NCBI RefSeq assembly: GCF_016595795.1
Contig: NZ_JAENHN010000065.1
Coordinates: 1 to 64,000, forward strand
From: Clostridium yunnanense
GTDB lineage: Bacteria > Bacillota > Clostridia > Clostridiales > Clostridiaceae
DNA length: 64,000 bases
Direction: 5' to 3'
In this document: positions 16,776 through 26,640 of the stretch, piece by piece
How positions within the stretch are numbered: the stretch's first letter is position 1
Layout of the letters: each line of letters opens with the position of its first letter
The notes under the pieces: generated by a model
Databases searched by the model: none
Seen by the model: the letters and a program-made list of their open reading frames with translations, nothing else
What the model was told of the DNA's origin: nothing
Program-made: the position numbers and the translations under genes

Positions 16776-18251
16776 ATGTCAAAAGCTTATATTATTGGTG
16801 CAGGTCCAGGTGATGAAGGGCTACTCACACTTAAAGCAGTAAAGGTAATGAAAGAATGTACGGCAGTACTTTACGATAGATTAATCGGAAACAATGTATT
16901 ATCTTATTTAAATGAAGACTGTGAAGTTTACTTTTGTGGTAAAGAACCAGGGTGTCACTATAAAACTCAAGATGAAATAAATGATATGCTAGTAGAATTA
17001 GCTAAAAAAGGTCACATAGTAGGAAGAATAAAGGGCGGAGATCCTTATGTATTTGGAAGAGGCGGTGAGGAAGTTTTAGCATTAGAGGCTGAACATATTC
17101 CTTTTGAAGTTATACCTGGAGTGACTTCTGCAGTAGCTGTTATGAGTTATGCTGGAATACCAATAACACATAGAGGGCTTTCTCAAGGTTTTCATGTGCT
17201 TACAGGTATGAGTGCAGCTACGTTGAATATTCAATGGGAGGTACTAACTAAATCACAAAATACCATAGTATTTTTGATGGGATTAGAAAACCTAGGCGAT
17301 ATAGTTAAGAATCTTGTAGAGAATGGAAAACCTAAGGATACTCCTTGTGGAGTTATAATGAGAGGAACCACTGCAAAGCAAAAAAAGGTTATTGGGACTT
17401 TAGAGAGTATAGAAGAGCTAGTAAAAGCTAATAACTTAAAATCTCCTTCAATTATAGTAGTTGGTAAGGTTGTAACCTTAAGTGATAAATTAAATTGGTT
17501 TGAAAGATTGCCTCTTTTTGGAGCAAATGTCTGTGTAACTCGAACAAAAAAACAAGCTCAAACCATGAAAGAAAAATTAAGAAGTTTAGGGGCAGAAGTT
17601 ACTGAGATACCTGCTATAAAGATCGTAAATACCACTGAAAATCTAAATCAATATAAAGATAATATAAGTTCCTTTGACTATATAATATTAACTTCAGTTA
17701 ATGGAGTTAATATATTCTTAGATTATTTAATAGATAATAGTATAGATATTAGAAAAATTAAAGCTGAGTTTGCAGTTATAGGAAAAGCAACTCTTAATGC
17801 ATTGAAGGAAAGAGGAATAATTGCAAATATAATGGCTGATGAATTCGTAGCTGAAGGTCTTGTAGAAGAACTAAAAAACTATGAACTTAAAGATAAAAAG
17901 GTTCTAATGCCTATATCTAAGAATTCAAGGAATCTAGTAGAAGAATTTTTAAGAGAACAAGGAGCTATGGCTCTGAGAGTACATACTTATGAAACTCAAA
18001 AGGCTGAATTGAAAAATTTAAGTTCCTTTGACAGCGTAAATACAATCATATTTACAAGCCCGTCTACAGTAAATAATCTAGTAGATATGGTGGGGATTGA
18101 TAAGGTTAAGGAAAAGCTATGTATAGCTATAGGTCCTATAACGTATAAAGCATTAGCGGATAAGGCTATAAAAGCTGTTTTATCAGAAGTTCATAGCGAG
18201 GATGGAGCTATAGAAAAACTTACAGAAGTATGGAGTGAACGACATGAATAA
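16776..18251 (+). CDS. cobA-hemD: Uroporphyrinogen-III C-methyltransferase / uroporphyrinogen-III synthase fusion
   Basis: This is a 491-residue bifunctional protein. Residues about 1-245 are the SAM-dependent methyltransferase ([17 protein letters not shown] at the start; [17 protein letters not shown] near 86-102), which makes precorrin-2. Residues about 250-491 match HemD, which cyclises hydroxymethylbilane to uroporphyrinogen III ([20 protein letters not shown]; later [14 protein letters not shown]). The fusion is common in clostridia that make siroheme or cobalamin and links two consecutive steps. The ribosome binding site is GAGGTGG. It overlaps hemB by 8 bp. Confidence 0.93.
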   Translation: MSKAYIIGAGPGDEGLLTLKAVKVMKECTAVLYDRLIGNNVLSYLNEDCEVYFCGKEPGCHYKTQDEINDMLVELAKKGHIVGRIKGGDPYVFGRGGEEVLALEAEHIPFEVIPGVTSAVAVMSYAGIPITHRGLSQGFHVLTGMSAATLNIQWEVLTKSQNTIVFLMGLENLGDIVKNLVENGKPKDTPCGVIMRGTTAKQKKVIGTLESIEELVKANNLKSPSIIVVGKVVTLSDKLNWFERLPLFGANVCVTRTKKQAQTMKEKLRSLGAEVTEIPAIKIVNTTENLNQYKDNISSFDYIILTSVNGVNIFLDYLIDNSIDIRKIKAEFAVIGKATLNALKERGIIANIMADEFVAEGLVEELKNYELKDKKVLMPISKNSRNLVEEFLREQGAMALRVHTYETQKAELKNLSSFDSVNTIIFTSPSTVNNLVDMVGIDKVKEKLCIAIGPITYKALADKAIKAVLSEVHSEDGAIEKLTEVWSERHE

Positions 18252-19212
18252 GAGAAATAGAAGACTTAGAACAAGAAAAGAGATAAGGGATTTGGTTAGA
18301 GAAAACTCTTTATCTCCTATGGATTTTATATACCCAATTTTTGTGGTTGAAGGAAGTAATATAAAGAAAGAGATAGAATCTATGCCTGGAAACTATCATT
18401 TCTCAGTTGATAGATTAGAAGAAATAGTTGAAGAGATTAAAAAAGCAAAAGTAAGAGGGATTATGATTTTTGGAATTCCTGATGAGAAGGATTGTTGTGG
18501 TTCAGAAGCTTATGCAGAGGACGGGATAGTTCAAAAAGCAGTAAGAAGAATAAAGGAATTAGATAAAAACCTATGGGTAATTACTGATGTGTGCTTGTGT
18601 GAATATACAGATCATGGGCATTGTGGAATTATAGAAGACGAATATGTTAAAAATGATGAAACTTTAGACGTTTTATCTAAGGTTGCAGTATCTCATGCAA
18701 AGGCTGGAGCGGATATGGTAGCTCCTTCTGATATGATGGATGGAAGAGTTGGAGCCATAAGAGAAGCTCTAGATGAAAACAACTTTGAGAACGTAGGAAT
18801 AATGGCCTACAGTGCTAAGTATTGTTCTGCTTTTTATGGACCGTTCAGAGAAGCTGCAAACTCAGCTCCACAGTTTGGAGATAGAAAGAGTTATCAGATG
18901 GACCCCGCAAACAGCAGAGAAGCAGTAAGAGAAATGGAAAATGATATAGAAGAAGGAGCAGATATCATAATGGTTAAACCTGCTCTATCATATTTAGATA
19001 TAATAAAAATGGCAAGAGATAAATTTGATTACCCAGTGGCAGCTTATAGCGTAAGTGGTGAATATGCCATGATTAAAGCTGGAGCAAAGCTTGGATATAT
19101 AGATGAAAAAAGAATAGCTTTAGAAAGTCTTCTTTCTATAAAAAGAGCAGGTGCTGATATAATAATAACTTATTATGCGCTAGAAGCATCAGCTTGGCTT
19201 AAGGAGGAATAA
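18244..19212 (+). CDS. hemB: Delta-aminolevulinic acid dehydratase (porphobilinogen synthase)
   Basis: The 322-residue enzyme condenses two 5-aminolevulinate molecules. Schiff-base lysines are visible at Lys192 (AYSAKYCS) and Lys245 ([10 protein letters not shown]). A zinc-type cysteine set Cys117, Cys119 and Cys127 ([13 protein letters not shown]) marks it as a Zn-dependent form. The ATG at 18244 fits the family N-terminus ([19 protein letters not shown]) better than the in-frame GTG at 18235. Its start lies within the end of cobA-hemD, and hemL follows 3 bp after its stop. Confidence 0.94.
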   Translation: MNKRNRRLRTRKEIRDLVRENSLSPMDFIYPIFVVEGSNIKKEIESMPGNYHFSVDRLEEIVEEIKKAKVRGIMIFGIPDEKDCCGSEAYAEDGIVQKAVRRIKELDKNLWVITDVCLCEYTDHGHCGIIEDEYVKNDETLDVLSKVAVSHAKAGADMVAPSDMMDGRVGAIREALDENNFENVGIMAYSAKYCSAFYGPFREAANSAPQFGDRKSYQMDPANSREAVREMENDIEEGADIIMVKPALSYLDIIKMARDKFDYPVAAYSVSGEYAMIKAGAKLGYIDEKRIALESLLSIKRAGADIIITYYALEASAWLKEE

Positions 19213-19215
19213 GAG

Positions 19216-20484
19216 ATGAATAATAGTGAAATATTTCAGTTATCACAAAAGTATATGCCTGGTGGAGTTAACTCGCCAGTTAGAGCCTTTAAGGGATTAG
19301 ACATAGATCCTCCTGTAATAAAGAGAGGTGAAGGGGCTTATATCTACGATGAAAATGATAAGAAATACATAGATTTTGTGGGCGCTTGGGGACCTATGCT
19401 TTTGGGACATAAGGATGAAGATGTCATAGAATCTATGAAAGCAGCTTTAGATAACGGCTTAGCTTTTGGTGCTCCAACCTATTTAGAACTTCAATTAGCT
19501 AAATTTATGTGTGAAACCTTAGATAATGTGGATATGGTTAGAATGGTTAACTCAGGTACTGAAGCGACCATGAGTGCCGTAAAGCTTGCTAGAGGTTTTA
19601 CTGGAAGAGACAAGATAATAAAATTCTCAGGCTGCTATCATGGACACTTTGATGGATTCTTAGTTAGTGCAGGTTCAGGTGTTCTTACTGGTGGCATACC
19701 TGGCAGTGCAGGAGTTCCAAAGGGAAGTATATCTAACACTTTAGTTGCGGAGTATAATAATATTTCTTCTGTAAAAGCTATCTTCAATGCTTTTGGTGAA
19801 GATATAGCGGCAGTTATCATTGAACCAGTTGCAGGAAATATGGGAGTAATGAAGGCTGAAGATGATTTTATGAAAGAACTTAGAGTTCTATGTGATGCCA
19901 ACGGAAGCCTTTTAATATTTGACGAAGTAATGAGTGGCTTTAGAGTAGCGTACAAAGGTGCTCAAACCTTATTTGATGTAAAACCGGACTTAGTTACTTA
20001 TGCAAAAATCATGGGTGGAGGAATGCCTTGTGGTGCTTATGGAGGCAGAAGAGATATAATGGAGAAACTATCTCCATCGGGTCCTATCTATCAAGCTGGT
20101 ACAATGTCAGGTAATCCTATAGTGATGACTGCGGGGATAGCTACTTTAAAGAAGCTTTATAGCAATCCAAAGTATTATGAAAACATAGAGAAATATGGAG
20201 AAATACTTGAAGGCGAGATAAAAGATATATTATCGCAAAAAGGAATAGCTAACGTTGTTAATAGATGTGGTGGAATGATGACTTTATTCTTTACAGAAAA
20301 TAAAAGTGTAAAGACTTATGATGATGTTAAAACTTGTGATATAGACTTATTTAATAAATATTTCACTCATATGTTAAGTGAAGGTATTTATCTTCCTCCA
20401 TCACAATATGAAGCTATGTTTTTATCAGTAAAGCATGGCGAAAAAGAAATAGAAAGCTTTGCTAAGGCTTTAAGAAAACTGTAA
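19216..20484 (+). CDS. hemL: Glutamate-1-semialdehyde 2,1-aminomutase
   Basis: This 422-residue class-III aminotransferase makes 5-aminolevulinate from the HemA product. The PLP lysine is Lys264 in [34 protein letters not shown] and [11 protein letters not shown] are also in place. AAGGAGG precedes the ATG. Together with hemA and hemB it provides the C5 route to porphobilinogen, so the operon is complete from Glu-tRNA onward. Confidence 0.94.
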   Translation: MNNSEIFQLSQKYMPGGVNSPVRAFKGLDIDPPVIKRGEGAYIYDENDKKYIDFVGAWGPMLLGHKDEDVIESMKAALDNGLAFGAPTYLELQLAKFMCETLDNVDMVRMVNSGTEATMSAVKLARGFTGRDKIIKFSGCYHGHFDGFLVSAGSGVLTGGIPGSAGVPKGSISNTLVAEYNNISSVKAIFNAFGEDIAAVIIEPVAGNMGVMKAEDDFMKELRVLCDANGSLLIFDEVMSGFRVAYKGAQTLFDVKPDLVTYAKIMGGGMPCGAYGGRRDIMEKLSPSGPIYQAGTMSGNPIVMTAGIATLKKLYSNPKYYENIEKYGEILEGEIKDILSQKGIANVVNRCGGMMTLFFTENKSVKTYDDVKTCDIDLFNKYFTHMLSEGIYLPPSQYEAMFLSVKHGEKEIESFAKALRKL

Positions 20485-20551
20485 TTTTATAGAAGTTCAT
20501 ATTATAAATTATTATATAATCTAAGTGAGAATTCAATATATGAGGTAAGAA

Positions 20552-21313
20552 ATGAAAAAAGGGTTGATCGTATTAAGTAATGGTACAGCAGATTTAGAGG
20601 CTTTAGATAGATATAATCAAGTTGTTGAAAATATAGATACAAGTAAATACGCTGAGGTATTTAAGGCATTCGCATCAGATAAAATAATCGGTAAATTAAA
20701 AACTAGACATAATATATCTATACCTAACTTAAGAGAAGGAATAGAGAAACTTATAAAAATTGATGTGGAAGATATAACAGTAGCCACTTTGTTTTTGATA
20801 GAGGGAAAAGAGTATGAAGATGCTGAGCATGTGATTAAAGAGTTTACAAAGCAAAATAGTAAGCCAAATATAAATATAACTCATGCAGCTCTTATACTGC
20901 AGGATAAAGAAAGAAATTATGAGTTTATAGATAAAATAAGTCCTATTATAAATAAAGAAGAGGAAATAATTTTAGTAGCACATGGAACAAGTCACCCAGC
21001 ACAGAGAAGTTATTATGAATTTCAGAAATGCCTTAGAGACAAAGGTTATGATAATATTCATATAGGTACTATAGAGGGAGAACCTTCTTTTGATAAGATA
21101 GTAAATCAATTAAAAAACAGAAATATCAAAAGAGTTGTACTTCAGCCTTTACTTTTTGTGCTAGGCTTTCATGGAAAGAAAGATTTAATTACTGATAACC
21201 CGAGTTCTTGGAAGAGTAGACTGATTAGAGAAGGTTTTGAGGTTATTATATCAGACAAATCATTGTCGGAGATAAAGGAAGTTGTTGATTTCATTGTTAA
21301 TAGCCAATATTAA
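20552..21313 (+). CDS. CbiK-type class II chelatase (sirohydrochlorin cobalto-/ferrochelatase)
   Basis: This 253-residue protein is of the CbiK fold. Metal and catalytic residues are readable at positions almost identical to the Salmonella enzyme: His144 (VAHGTSHPA), Glu175 (IGTIEGEPS) and His207 (LGFHGKKDL, then SWKSRL). CbiK inserts Co into sirohydrochlorin in the anaerobic cobalamin pathway. Here no other cobalamin gene is present, but siroheme-dependent AsrC is encoded just upstream and no separate SirB or CysG chelatase is seen. It may therefore insert iron to make siroheme. Which metal is used cannot be decided from sequence. It is followed by a strong terminator. Confidence 0.85.
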   Translation: MKKGLIVLSNGTADLEALDRYNQVVENIDTSKYAEVFKAFASDKIIGKLKTRHNISIPNLREGIEKLIKIDVEDITVATLFLIEGKEYEDAEHVIKEFTKQNSKPNINITHAALILQDKERNYEFIDKISPIINKEEEIILVAHGTSHPAQRSYYEFQKCLRDKGYDNIHIGTIEGEPSFDKIVNQLKNRNIKRVVLQPLLFVLGFHGKKDLITDNPSSWKSRLIREGFEVIISDKSLSEIKEVVDFIVNSQY

Positions 21314-21347
21314 AAAGAAGACCTTTAATACAAGGTCTTCTTTTTTT
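21314..21347 (+). terminator. Terminator of the hemA-cbiK operon
   Basis: AAGAAGACCTT pairs with AAGGTCTTCTT around a 7-nt loop, followed by a T-run. Confidence 0.88.
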
Positions 21348-21483
21348 GCTGTAAAGGAAAATATAAGAATTTTATGCCGGTTAAACCTAGATAATTCAAT
21401 GCGTTAAGAAGCTTTTTATTGAATAGCTATTTTGGTGACGGAACTTTTTATCTCGCAGTAAGTCTAATTAAGTGCTTAAATAC

Positions 21484-21545
21484 TAAAAACCCCACTGTAT
21501 ATAAGTCCCTTAGCAAGGGTTAGATTTATATACAGTGGGGTTTTA
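21484..21545. terminator. Long palindrome, bidirectional terminator
   Basis: The stem AAAACCCCACTGTATATAA/TTATATACAGTGGGGTTTT is 19 bp and perfect, with a loop of about 22 nt that itself contains a CCCTTAGCAAGGG mini-hairpin. It ends the minus-strand response-regulator gene and can also act rightward. Confidence 0.8.
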
Positions 21546-21574
21546 TCTAATACGATGTTCTACAGATAAGATTG

Positions 21575-22168
21575 TTATTCATCAAATCCACAGTTGAACT
21601 GAAATATCTCAGCAGTTCTTTTGAAACGCTCAGCTTTTTCTAGGTCACCTTTGAGTTCTTCAAGTTTTGCTATCAAGAAGTAAGTTTCACCACAATCATC
21701 TTTGATAGTAAGAGTTTTCTTTAGAACTTCCTCAGCTTTTTCAATTTCATTTTCATCAAGAAGCTTCTTGGCAAGAGTCAAATGAGCAACTAGGTTATTC
21801 TTTATAGAATCCTTCTTAAGTACTTCATCCAATACCGCTTTTACTCTCTTGCTTGTAAAAGGTTTTTGAAGATAGGCAGCAGCACCAAGTTTGGTACATT
21901 CAACAGCGTTTTTGATTGTACCAAAGGCTGTCATAACAATCACAGTTATATTCTTATTATATTTTTTTATATATCTTAATAATTCTGTGCCACTAACTTC
22001 TGGCATTTTTATATCAGTAAACACTATTGCTATTTCTTCTTTTCTTATAATATCTATAGCTTCATTAGCGTTTATGGCTTCAAATACATGAAACCCTTCC
22101 ATATCTAAATATGTTTTAAGCATCTCTCTTATGTTTTTTGTATCATCTACTACTAAGACTTTTTTCAT
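21575..22168 (-). CDS. Response regulator with C-terminal TPR-like region
   Basis: This 197-residue protein has a receiver domain (1-120) with phospho-acceptor Asp52 (FTDIKMPE), Thr80 and Lys102 (QKPF). It is followed not by a DNA-binding domain but by a short helical repeat region (about 125-190: KKLLDENEIEKAEEVLKKTL, then ETYFLIAKLEELKGDLEKAERF) that looks like one or two TPR units. Output is therefore probably protein-protein. It starts 2 bp after the kinase gene stop, so the two are co-transcribed partners. Confidence 0.87.
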   Translation of the reverse strand: MKKVLVVDDTKNIREMLKTYLDMEGFHVFEAINANEAIDIIRKEEIAIVFTDIKMPEVSGTELLRYIKKYNKNITVIVMTAFGTIKNAVECTKLGAAAYLQKPFTSKRVKAVLDEVLKKDSIKNNLVAHLTLAKKLLDENEIEKAEEVLKKTLTIKDDCGETYFLIAKLEELKGDLEKAERFKRTAEIFQFNCGFDE

Positions 22169-22170
22169 AA

Positions 22171-23991
22171 TTAATCCCCCTTATTTGGTAACTCAAAAGT
22201 GAATATACTACCTAAGCCATATTGGCTTTCACAATAGATATTTCCACCGTGAAGCTCTACAATTTGTTTTGAAAGTGCTAAACCAAGGCCAGTGCCCTCG
22301 CTTTCGCTATTAGCTCTAAAAAACTTTTCAAATATTCTAGTTTGATATTCATTAGTTATACCTATTCCATTGTCTTTAACGAATAGACTTATATGATCAA
22401 AATTTTCATAGGCACCAATCAGCACAGTTCCAAAGTTTCTGGTATATTTAATTGAATTAGATAAAAGATTGTTAAGCACCCAGCCTATCTTTTCTTCGTC
22501 AACATATACTTCAGGTAAGTTGTTTTGGATACCTATACGTAATTCTATATTTTTATTTTCTAGTAGTGAGTAGTATTCATCTACGCTTCTATTTATAATA
22601 TCTTCTATAGAGCAGAAGGACATATTCAATAGCTTTTGATCAGACTCTAACTGACCATATCGTAAGAAGTTATTTATTAAATTCAATAGTTTTTGGCTAT
22701 CTTCACTTATTGCAGAGACTATTTTATTAAAGTTTGCGTTAGATTCCATAAGCTCAGAATCCTCAAGTAAGCTTGAACCCATCATAATAGAGGTCAGTGG
22801 AGTCTTTATCTCGTGCGATAATGAAGATATTAAATCGTGTTTTAATTTTTCTATCTTTTTAATCTCAGTTATATTTTGAAAATATACAACTATACCATTT
22901 GTTTTATTGGTATTGTCTTTAATTAGTGATAAATTAATCTTAAATACAGTGCTATTATTTTTAAAACTCATGATTTTACTGTCTTTTTCTAGAGAATTAT
23001 CCATTACATTTGATATAAAATCAAATAACTCTCCATATGTTAAGGTCTCTAATACATGACGGCCAACAGCTTGAGCCTGAGATATCTTAAAGTAATTTTC
23101 TGATTCATCATTTAGAAGAACTATCCTGTAATTAGTATCTAAAACTATAATTGGATCAGATATACTTTTTAAAATAGCTAAAGATCTATTCTTTTCATCT
23201 AATAGTTTACCAAAAGTACTATGTTGGAATTGACTTATTTTTTCACTCATGTTATTAAATTCTTGAGCTAAAATACCAATTTCATCATCTGACAAGATCT
23301 CTGCTCTATGTGTAAAGTCACCTTCCTTGGTTTTGATTATATCATCATGAAGAGAATATAAAGGACTAAGGAATTTATTTATATATCTTATGGAGAAGGC
23401 TAGTCCGACTAAAATCAAAAAGATGCTTAGGCCTACAGTTGTATTTATGGAGAAACTTATACTATTTTTCATCGACTCTTTTTGGTTTACAATAGCAGTA
23501 TCATTTATAGTGATTATTTTACGTAACGATTTTGTGAGAGCTTCATATAAGGGCTGTATTTGTTCTGTGTATTGTGATAGAGCAGCTTCTTTGCCTTTTG
23601 AATCTCTTATGGCTATTATATTGGTCAATGAATCTAAAAAAGCAGAGTAATCAGTGTTTATCTGTTTAATAACAGATAATTCTCCTTCCTCAGTTATATT
23701 GTTTAACTCCAAGAGATAATTTTCGTGAAAACTATTGTTTGTATCATAAAAGTTTCGTATAAATACAGGATCTTTTGTGTTTATGTAGCTAATTATGTCT
23801 TGAGATTCTTCATCTATGATTTGAATCATTTTATTTGAGGTTTGTATGCTGTCATAATTATTAGATACTAACCTATTAGTATCCTGCTTTACCTGGAATA
23901 AATTAAAAAGTGATATTCCTACAATAATGAAATTGATGAATAGCAAAGCTAGGAATAAGCAAATAAACTTTAGCTTTAAACTGTTTTTCAT
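22171..23991 (-). CDS. Membrane sensor histidine kinase
   Basis: The 606-residue kinase has TM1 (about 8-30), an extracytoplasmic helical sensor region (31-178), TM2 (about 179-200), HAMP (about 200-255), PAS (about 270-380), HisKA with His393 in SHEIKTPLTS, and an HATPase domain with N-box WVLNNLLSNSIKYTRN, DNGIGI and GTGLGLAL. The N-terminal four-helix-type sensor has no evident ligand motif. The start follows a GGGG-rich site. The adjacent response regulator lacks a DNA-binding domain, so this pair is not a standard transcriptional two-component system. Confidence 0.92.
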   Translation of the reverse strand: MKNSLKLKFICLFLALLFINFIIVGISLFNLFQVKQDTNRLVSNNYDSIQTSNKMIQIIDEESQDIISYINTKDPVFIRNFYDTNNSFHENYLLELNNITEEGELSVIKQINTDYSAFLDSLTNIIAIRDSKGKEAALSQYTEQIQPLYEALTKSLRKIITINDTAIVNQKESMKNSISFSINTTVGLSIFLILVGLAFSIRYINKFLSPLYSLHDDIIKTKEGDFTHRAEILSDDEIGILAQEFNNMSEKISQFQHSTFGKLLDEKNRSLAILKSISDPIIVLDTNYRIVLLNDESENYFKISQAQAVGRHVLETLTYGELFDFISNVMDNSLEKDSKIMSFKNNSTVFKINLSLIKDNTNKTNGIVVYFQNITEIKKIEKLKHDLISSLSHEIKTPLTSIMMGSSLLEDSELMESNANFNKIVSAISEDSQKLLNLINNFLRYGQLESDQKLLNMSFCSIEDIINRSVDEYYSLLENKNIELRIGIQNNLPEVYVDEEKIGWVLNNLLSNSIKYTRNFGTVLIGAYENFDHISLFVKDNGIGITNEYQTRIFEKFFRANSESEGTGLGLALSKQIVELHGGNIYCESQYGLGSIFTFELPNKGD

Positions 23992-24074
23992 AATGTCCCC
24001 TTTTTTATGTTTTATATAATATATTAGCGTACTTAAATTGCAAATTTATATAACATTAAAATTATACATTAAAT

Positions 24075-24101
24075 GAGGTCCAAGCGCTATGCTTGAACCT
24101 C
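24075..24101 (-). terminator. Hairpin after the SASP gene
   Basis: GAGGTtCAAGC pairs with GCTTGgACCTC on the minus strand. The U-tract is weak (ATTTAATG). Confidence 0.55.
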
Positions 24102-24114
24102 ATTATAATGCAAT

Positions 24115-24297
24115 CTATTTTATAGAATGTTCGTATTCAGCAACCATTCTCTTAACCATTTCTCCTCCGACGCTGCCACACTGTCTTGAAGAAAGATTAC
24201 CGTTGTATTCCTTGAAAGGAACTCCTAATTCGTTTGCAACTTCATTTTTGAATTTTGATAGAGCTTTCTTTGCTTCTGGAACTAATTTTTGTGCCAT
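24115..24297 (-). CDS. Alpha/beta-type small acid-soluble spore protein
   Basis: This 60-residue DNA-binding spore protein coats and protects forespore DNA. The family core is clear: ANELGVPFKEYNGNLSSRQ, then GSVGGEMVKRMVAEYE. A germination-protease site is expected after Glu19 in KNEVANELG. Cys40 stands where Asn or a similar residue is common (SRQCGS). AAAGGAGG precedes the ATG. A sigma-G promoter is expected, but I cannot assign one with confidence; CAATAATA-like sequence lies in the leader. This gene shows the organism forms endospores. Confidence 0.93.
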   Translation of the reverse strand: MAQKLVPEAKKALSKFKNEVANELGVPFKEYNGNLSSRQCGSVGGEMVKRMVAEYEHSIK

Positions 24298-24509
24298 AGT
24301 AAAATCCTCCTTTAAGATTTTTATTTGCTAAAGCTTCTTTTGCTTTGCAATATTATTGTGTGTATATATAGTTTTTATAAACTATGAAAATAAGTCTAAT
24401 TAAGGAAATAGCCACAGAAAAAAGTAAATTAAGGGATAAAAATTATTCTTTAATAAACGCTCACTGTAATAATATTAACTTAATAAATTGAAATTATTTA
24501 TTGAAGTTT

Positions 24510-25481
24510 TTACAAATTTATTTTATCTTTATAGGATTTAAAGCCGTATCTAGATTCAGCTGATTTTATAGCATTAATAATTGCTTTTTCCATAACCCTG
24601 GCTGAAAGAAGACCTACAACATTGATATCAGAGATTACTTTGCCTGTTGCCATTGTAAAGATGGTATCGCCGTCAACCATTGTATGTGCTGGCCTCATTG
24701 TTCTTCCGAAACCATTATGAGCCATAGATGCTACTTTATTAGCTTCCGCTTTTGTAAGTATAGCGTTAGTAGCAATGATTCCTATAGTTGTATTTCCATT
24801 GAATACATTATTTTTTTTAGAATATTGAGAGATCATAACATCTTCAGTATTAACAAAGTCTTCAAAATTTTCGTCTAAAGCGCCAGCTATAATTTCATTA
24901 GTTGAAGGATCAATTACGTCTCCAAGACAATTGACTGCAACTATTGCACCTATTTGCAAATCACCTATTTGAAGAGTATATGTTCCAAGTCCACCTTTCA
25001 TAGAAAACTGAGGCCCTAAAATCTTTCCAACAGTAGCACCTGTACCAGCTCCAATATTACCGTTTAAATCCTCTTTTAGTGATTCTGAATTTACGCAAGC
25101 ATCAAAGCCCATCTGTTTATCAGGTCTGATTTTTCCGTTTCCACATACTAAATCAAATAGGACAGCTTGACAAACAATAGGTACTTTTGTTACAGATACG
25201 TCAAAGCCAATATCATTGTTTTCTAAGTATTCCATTACTCCTGCAGCGGCGTCTAGTCCAAAGGCACTTCCACCTGAAAGTACAACTGCATGAATTTTTT
25301 CTACCATCTCTGTAGGGTTTAATAGATCTGTTTCTCTTGTACCAGGAGCTCCGCCCCTTACTTCAACTCCACCAGAAGCACCTTCTTCACATATTACAAC
25401 GGTGCAACCAGTTCCAGCCTCAAGATTTTCACTGTGTCCAACTCGAATGCCTTCTATATCACAAAATTTTATCTCGTTCAT
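24510..25481 (-). CDS. P1-family (DmpA-like) peptidase
   Basis: This 323-residue N-terminal-nucleophile hydrolase is of the L-aminopeptidase/D-esterase (DmpA) family. The autoproteolysis site is visible as Asn230-Thr231 in GNTTIGIIATNA, so Thr231 would be the nucleophile after self-cleavage. Other family motifs are RGGAPGTRETDLL (about 42-54) and HAVVLSGGSAFGLDAA (about 64-79). The substrate is unknown; members act on short peptides or beta-peptides. No signal peptide is seen. It is transcribed alone on the minus strand. Confidence 0.9.
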   Translation of the reverse strand: MNEIKFCDIEGIRVGHSENLEAGTGCTVVICEEGASGGVEVRGGAPGTRETDLLNPTEMVEKIHAVVLSGGSAFGLDAAAGVMEYLENNDIGFDVSVTKVPIVCQAVLFDLVCGNGKIRPDKQMGFDACVNSESLKEDLNGNIGAGTGATVGKILGPQFSMKGGLGTYTLQIGDLQIGAIVAVNCLGDVIDPSTNEIIAGALDENFEDFVNTEDVMISQYSKKNNVFNGNTTIGIIATNAILTKAEANKVASMAHNGFGRTMRPAHTMVDGDTIFTMATGKVISDINVVGLLSARVMEKAIINAIKSAESRYGFKSYKDKINL

Positions 25482-25524
25482 TTCGTTTACCTCTCTCGAA
25501 TAATATGGTTTTTAAATGTGATTT

Positions 25525-25646
25525 TATATACAGCCAAAAAAGTCGCTGAAGCGAATTTCTTCAGTGAGCTTTTTTATGCATCTGCCTTTCCGAATGAATA
25601 TGAGGAAAATATGGCAGGCGAATAAGATTTACTTTTTTACAGTATA
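25525..25646 (-). repeat. E-family hairpin repeat (minus orientation, full-length)
   Basis: Read on the minus strand it runs from TATACTGTAAAAAAGT through TTTCCTCATATTCATTCGG and AAAGGCAGATGC to an AAAAAAGcTCaCTGAAG/CTTCAGCGACTTTTTT hairpin and GGCTGTATATAAAAT. The same order of blocks occurs at 41.7, 46.5 and 53.2 kb. The two ends are inverted versions of TATACWGTAAAAAAGT. Confidence 0.65.
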
Positions 25647-25720
25647 GCCATAAAATACTTAGAAAACCAATGAAATATCTAAGGTTAGCTATACCATAAA
25701 TTCTATGATTTTATATACAG

Positions 25721-25756
25721 TAAAAAAGTGTGCTACTATTTTCATAGCTGCACACT
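25721..25756 (-). terminator. Terminator of the ECF S-component gene
   Basis: On the minus strand GTGTGC (with following AGCTAT) pairs with AGTAGCACAC and is followed by TTTTTTAC. The TTTTTTACTGTATATAAAAT tail is again like the E-repeat end. Confidence 0.75.
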
Positions 25757-25763
25757 CATAATA

Positions 25764-26516
25764 TTATTTTCTAAGTTTAAGTATTGCTAATACAACTGGA
25801 ACTGTTATTATTGTTGAAACTAAAGCTTCTGGAATACCATTGGTCATTCCGATTGCAACTATAGTTTTTCCAGCTGCTGAAGAACTTATATTTATAGCTT
25901 TCGCAAATTTATCAACATAGACAATGTAGATTAAACTTAAGACTAAAACAGTATTAGTAAGAGTACCAAGTACAGCCGCAGTTCCTACTGAAAGTACATC
26001 ACTTTTTTCGCTTAGTCTAAACTTTACAAATAAGAAAGTAAGTAGTACGAAAACAGTAGCACCAATACCATAGCTAATTGTTACAGGTAGTAATACCTTA
26101 AGAGCTAAAGCTACTACAACAGATAAAAATGCTATTACAACGGTACCTGAAACTGTAGGATTCTTTTTAACTGCCCTTGTTATTCCAACATATGAGTAGT
26201 AACTTACAACACCAATTAGGATTCTAGGAAGTAGAGCTACTATTGGATTCCAGAATACAAAGCTTGTCACTGTTGGAGCAGTAAATGCTTGATACATACT
26301 AAATAATCCAAAGCATAGTCCTATTAGACCACCAACGATTGGTCCTTCTACTATAGCACCTATTATAACCGGTATGTGCATTATTGTAGCATTAACTGGC
26401 GGTATCTTTATAAATCCTAAACCGCTTAGTCCCAAGAAGATTGATATGGCAGCTAACATTGCAGTTACCACCATTTGTCTAGTACTGAATTTTGATTTGT
26501 TTAAACCTCTTTCCAT
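25764..26516 (-). CDS. ECF transporter substrate-binding (S) component
   Basis: This 250-residue protein has about six hydrophobic segments. The N-terminal RQMVVTAMLAAISIFLG and the IPPVNATIMHIPVIIGAIVEGP-type region are typical of S components of energy-coupling-factor vitamin transporters. The ATG at 26516 is chosen because GGGGAGG lies 6 nt upstream; the frame stays open 37 codons further, but that part is leader RNA with two hairpins. The substrate cannot be read from sequence; pantothenate (PanT-like) is one possibility. The EcfAA'T module must be encoded elsewhere. Confidence 0.8.
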   Translation of the reverse strand: MERGLNKSKFSTRQMVVTAMLAAISIFLGLSGLGFIKIPPVNATIMHIPVIIGAIVEGPIVGGLIGLCFGLFSMYQAFTAPTVTSFVFWNPIVALLPRILIGVVSYYSYVGITRAVKKNPTVSGTVVIAFLSVVVALALKVLLPVTISYGIGATVFVLLTFLFVKFRLSEKSDVLSVGTAAVLGTLTNTVLVLSLIYIVYVDKFAKAINISSSAAGKTIVAIGMTNGIPEALVSTIITVPVVLAILKLRK

Positions 26517-26640
26517 GTTTTGCCTCCCCGTTCTTATTCCTTTAATATAGTAGGATATAATTCGGCTTTTAACTAAAAAACCAATTAGTTCGGTTTCGTG
26601 AGAATACCGACAACTGTATTTTAGCATGTATTATTTTTTT
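26517..26640 (-). promoter_or_regulatory. Structured 5' leader of the ECF S-component gene
   Basis: Two adjacent short hairpins lie in the leader: CGGTaTTC/GAAACCG with a 4-nt loop (plus-strand 26591-26609) and AACTAA/TTAGTT (26571-26590). About 55 nt of single-stranded RNA separates them from the ribosome binding site. I cannot match it to a known riboswitch consensus. Confidence 0.35.

Noticed and set aside
25337-25625. Two plus-strand ORFs over the P1 peptidase start and the E repeat
   Set aside because: They are shadows of the minus-strand peptidase gene and of the repeat hairpin, with no ribosome binding site.
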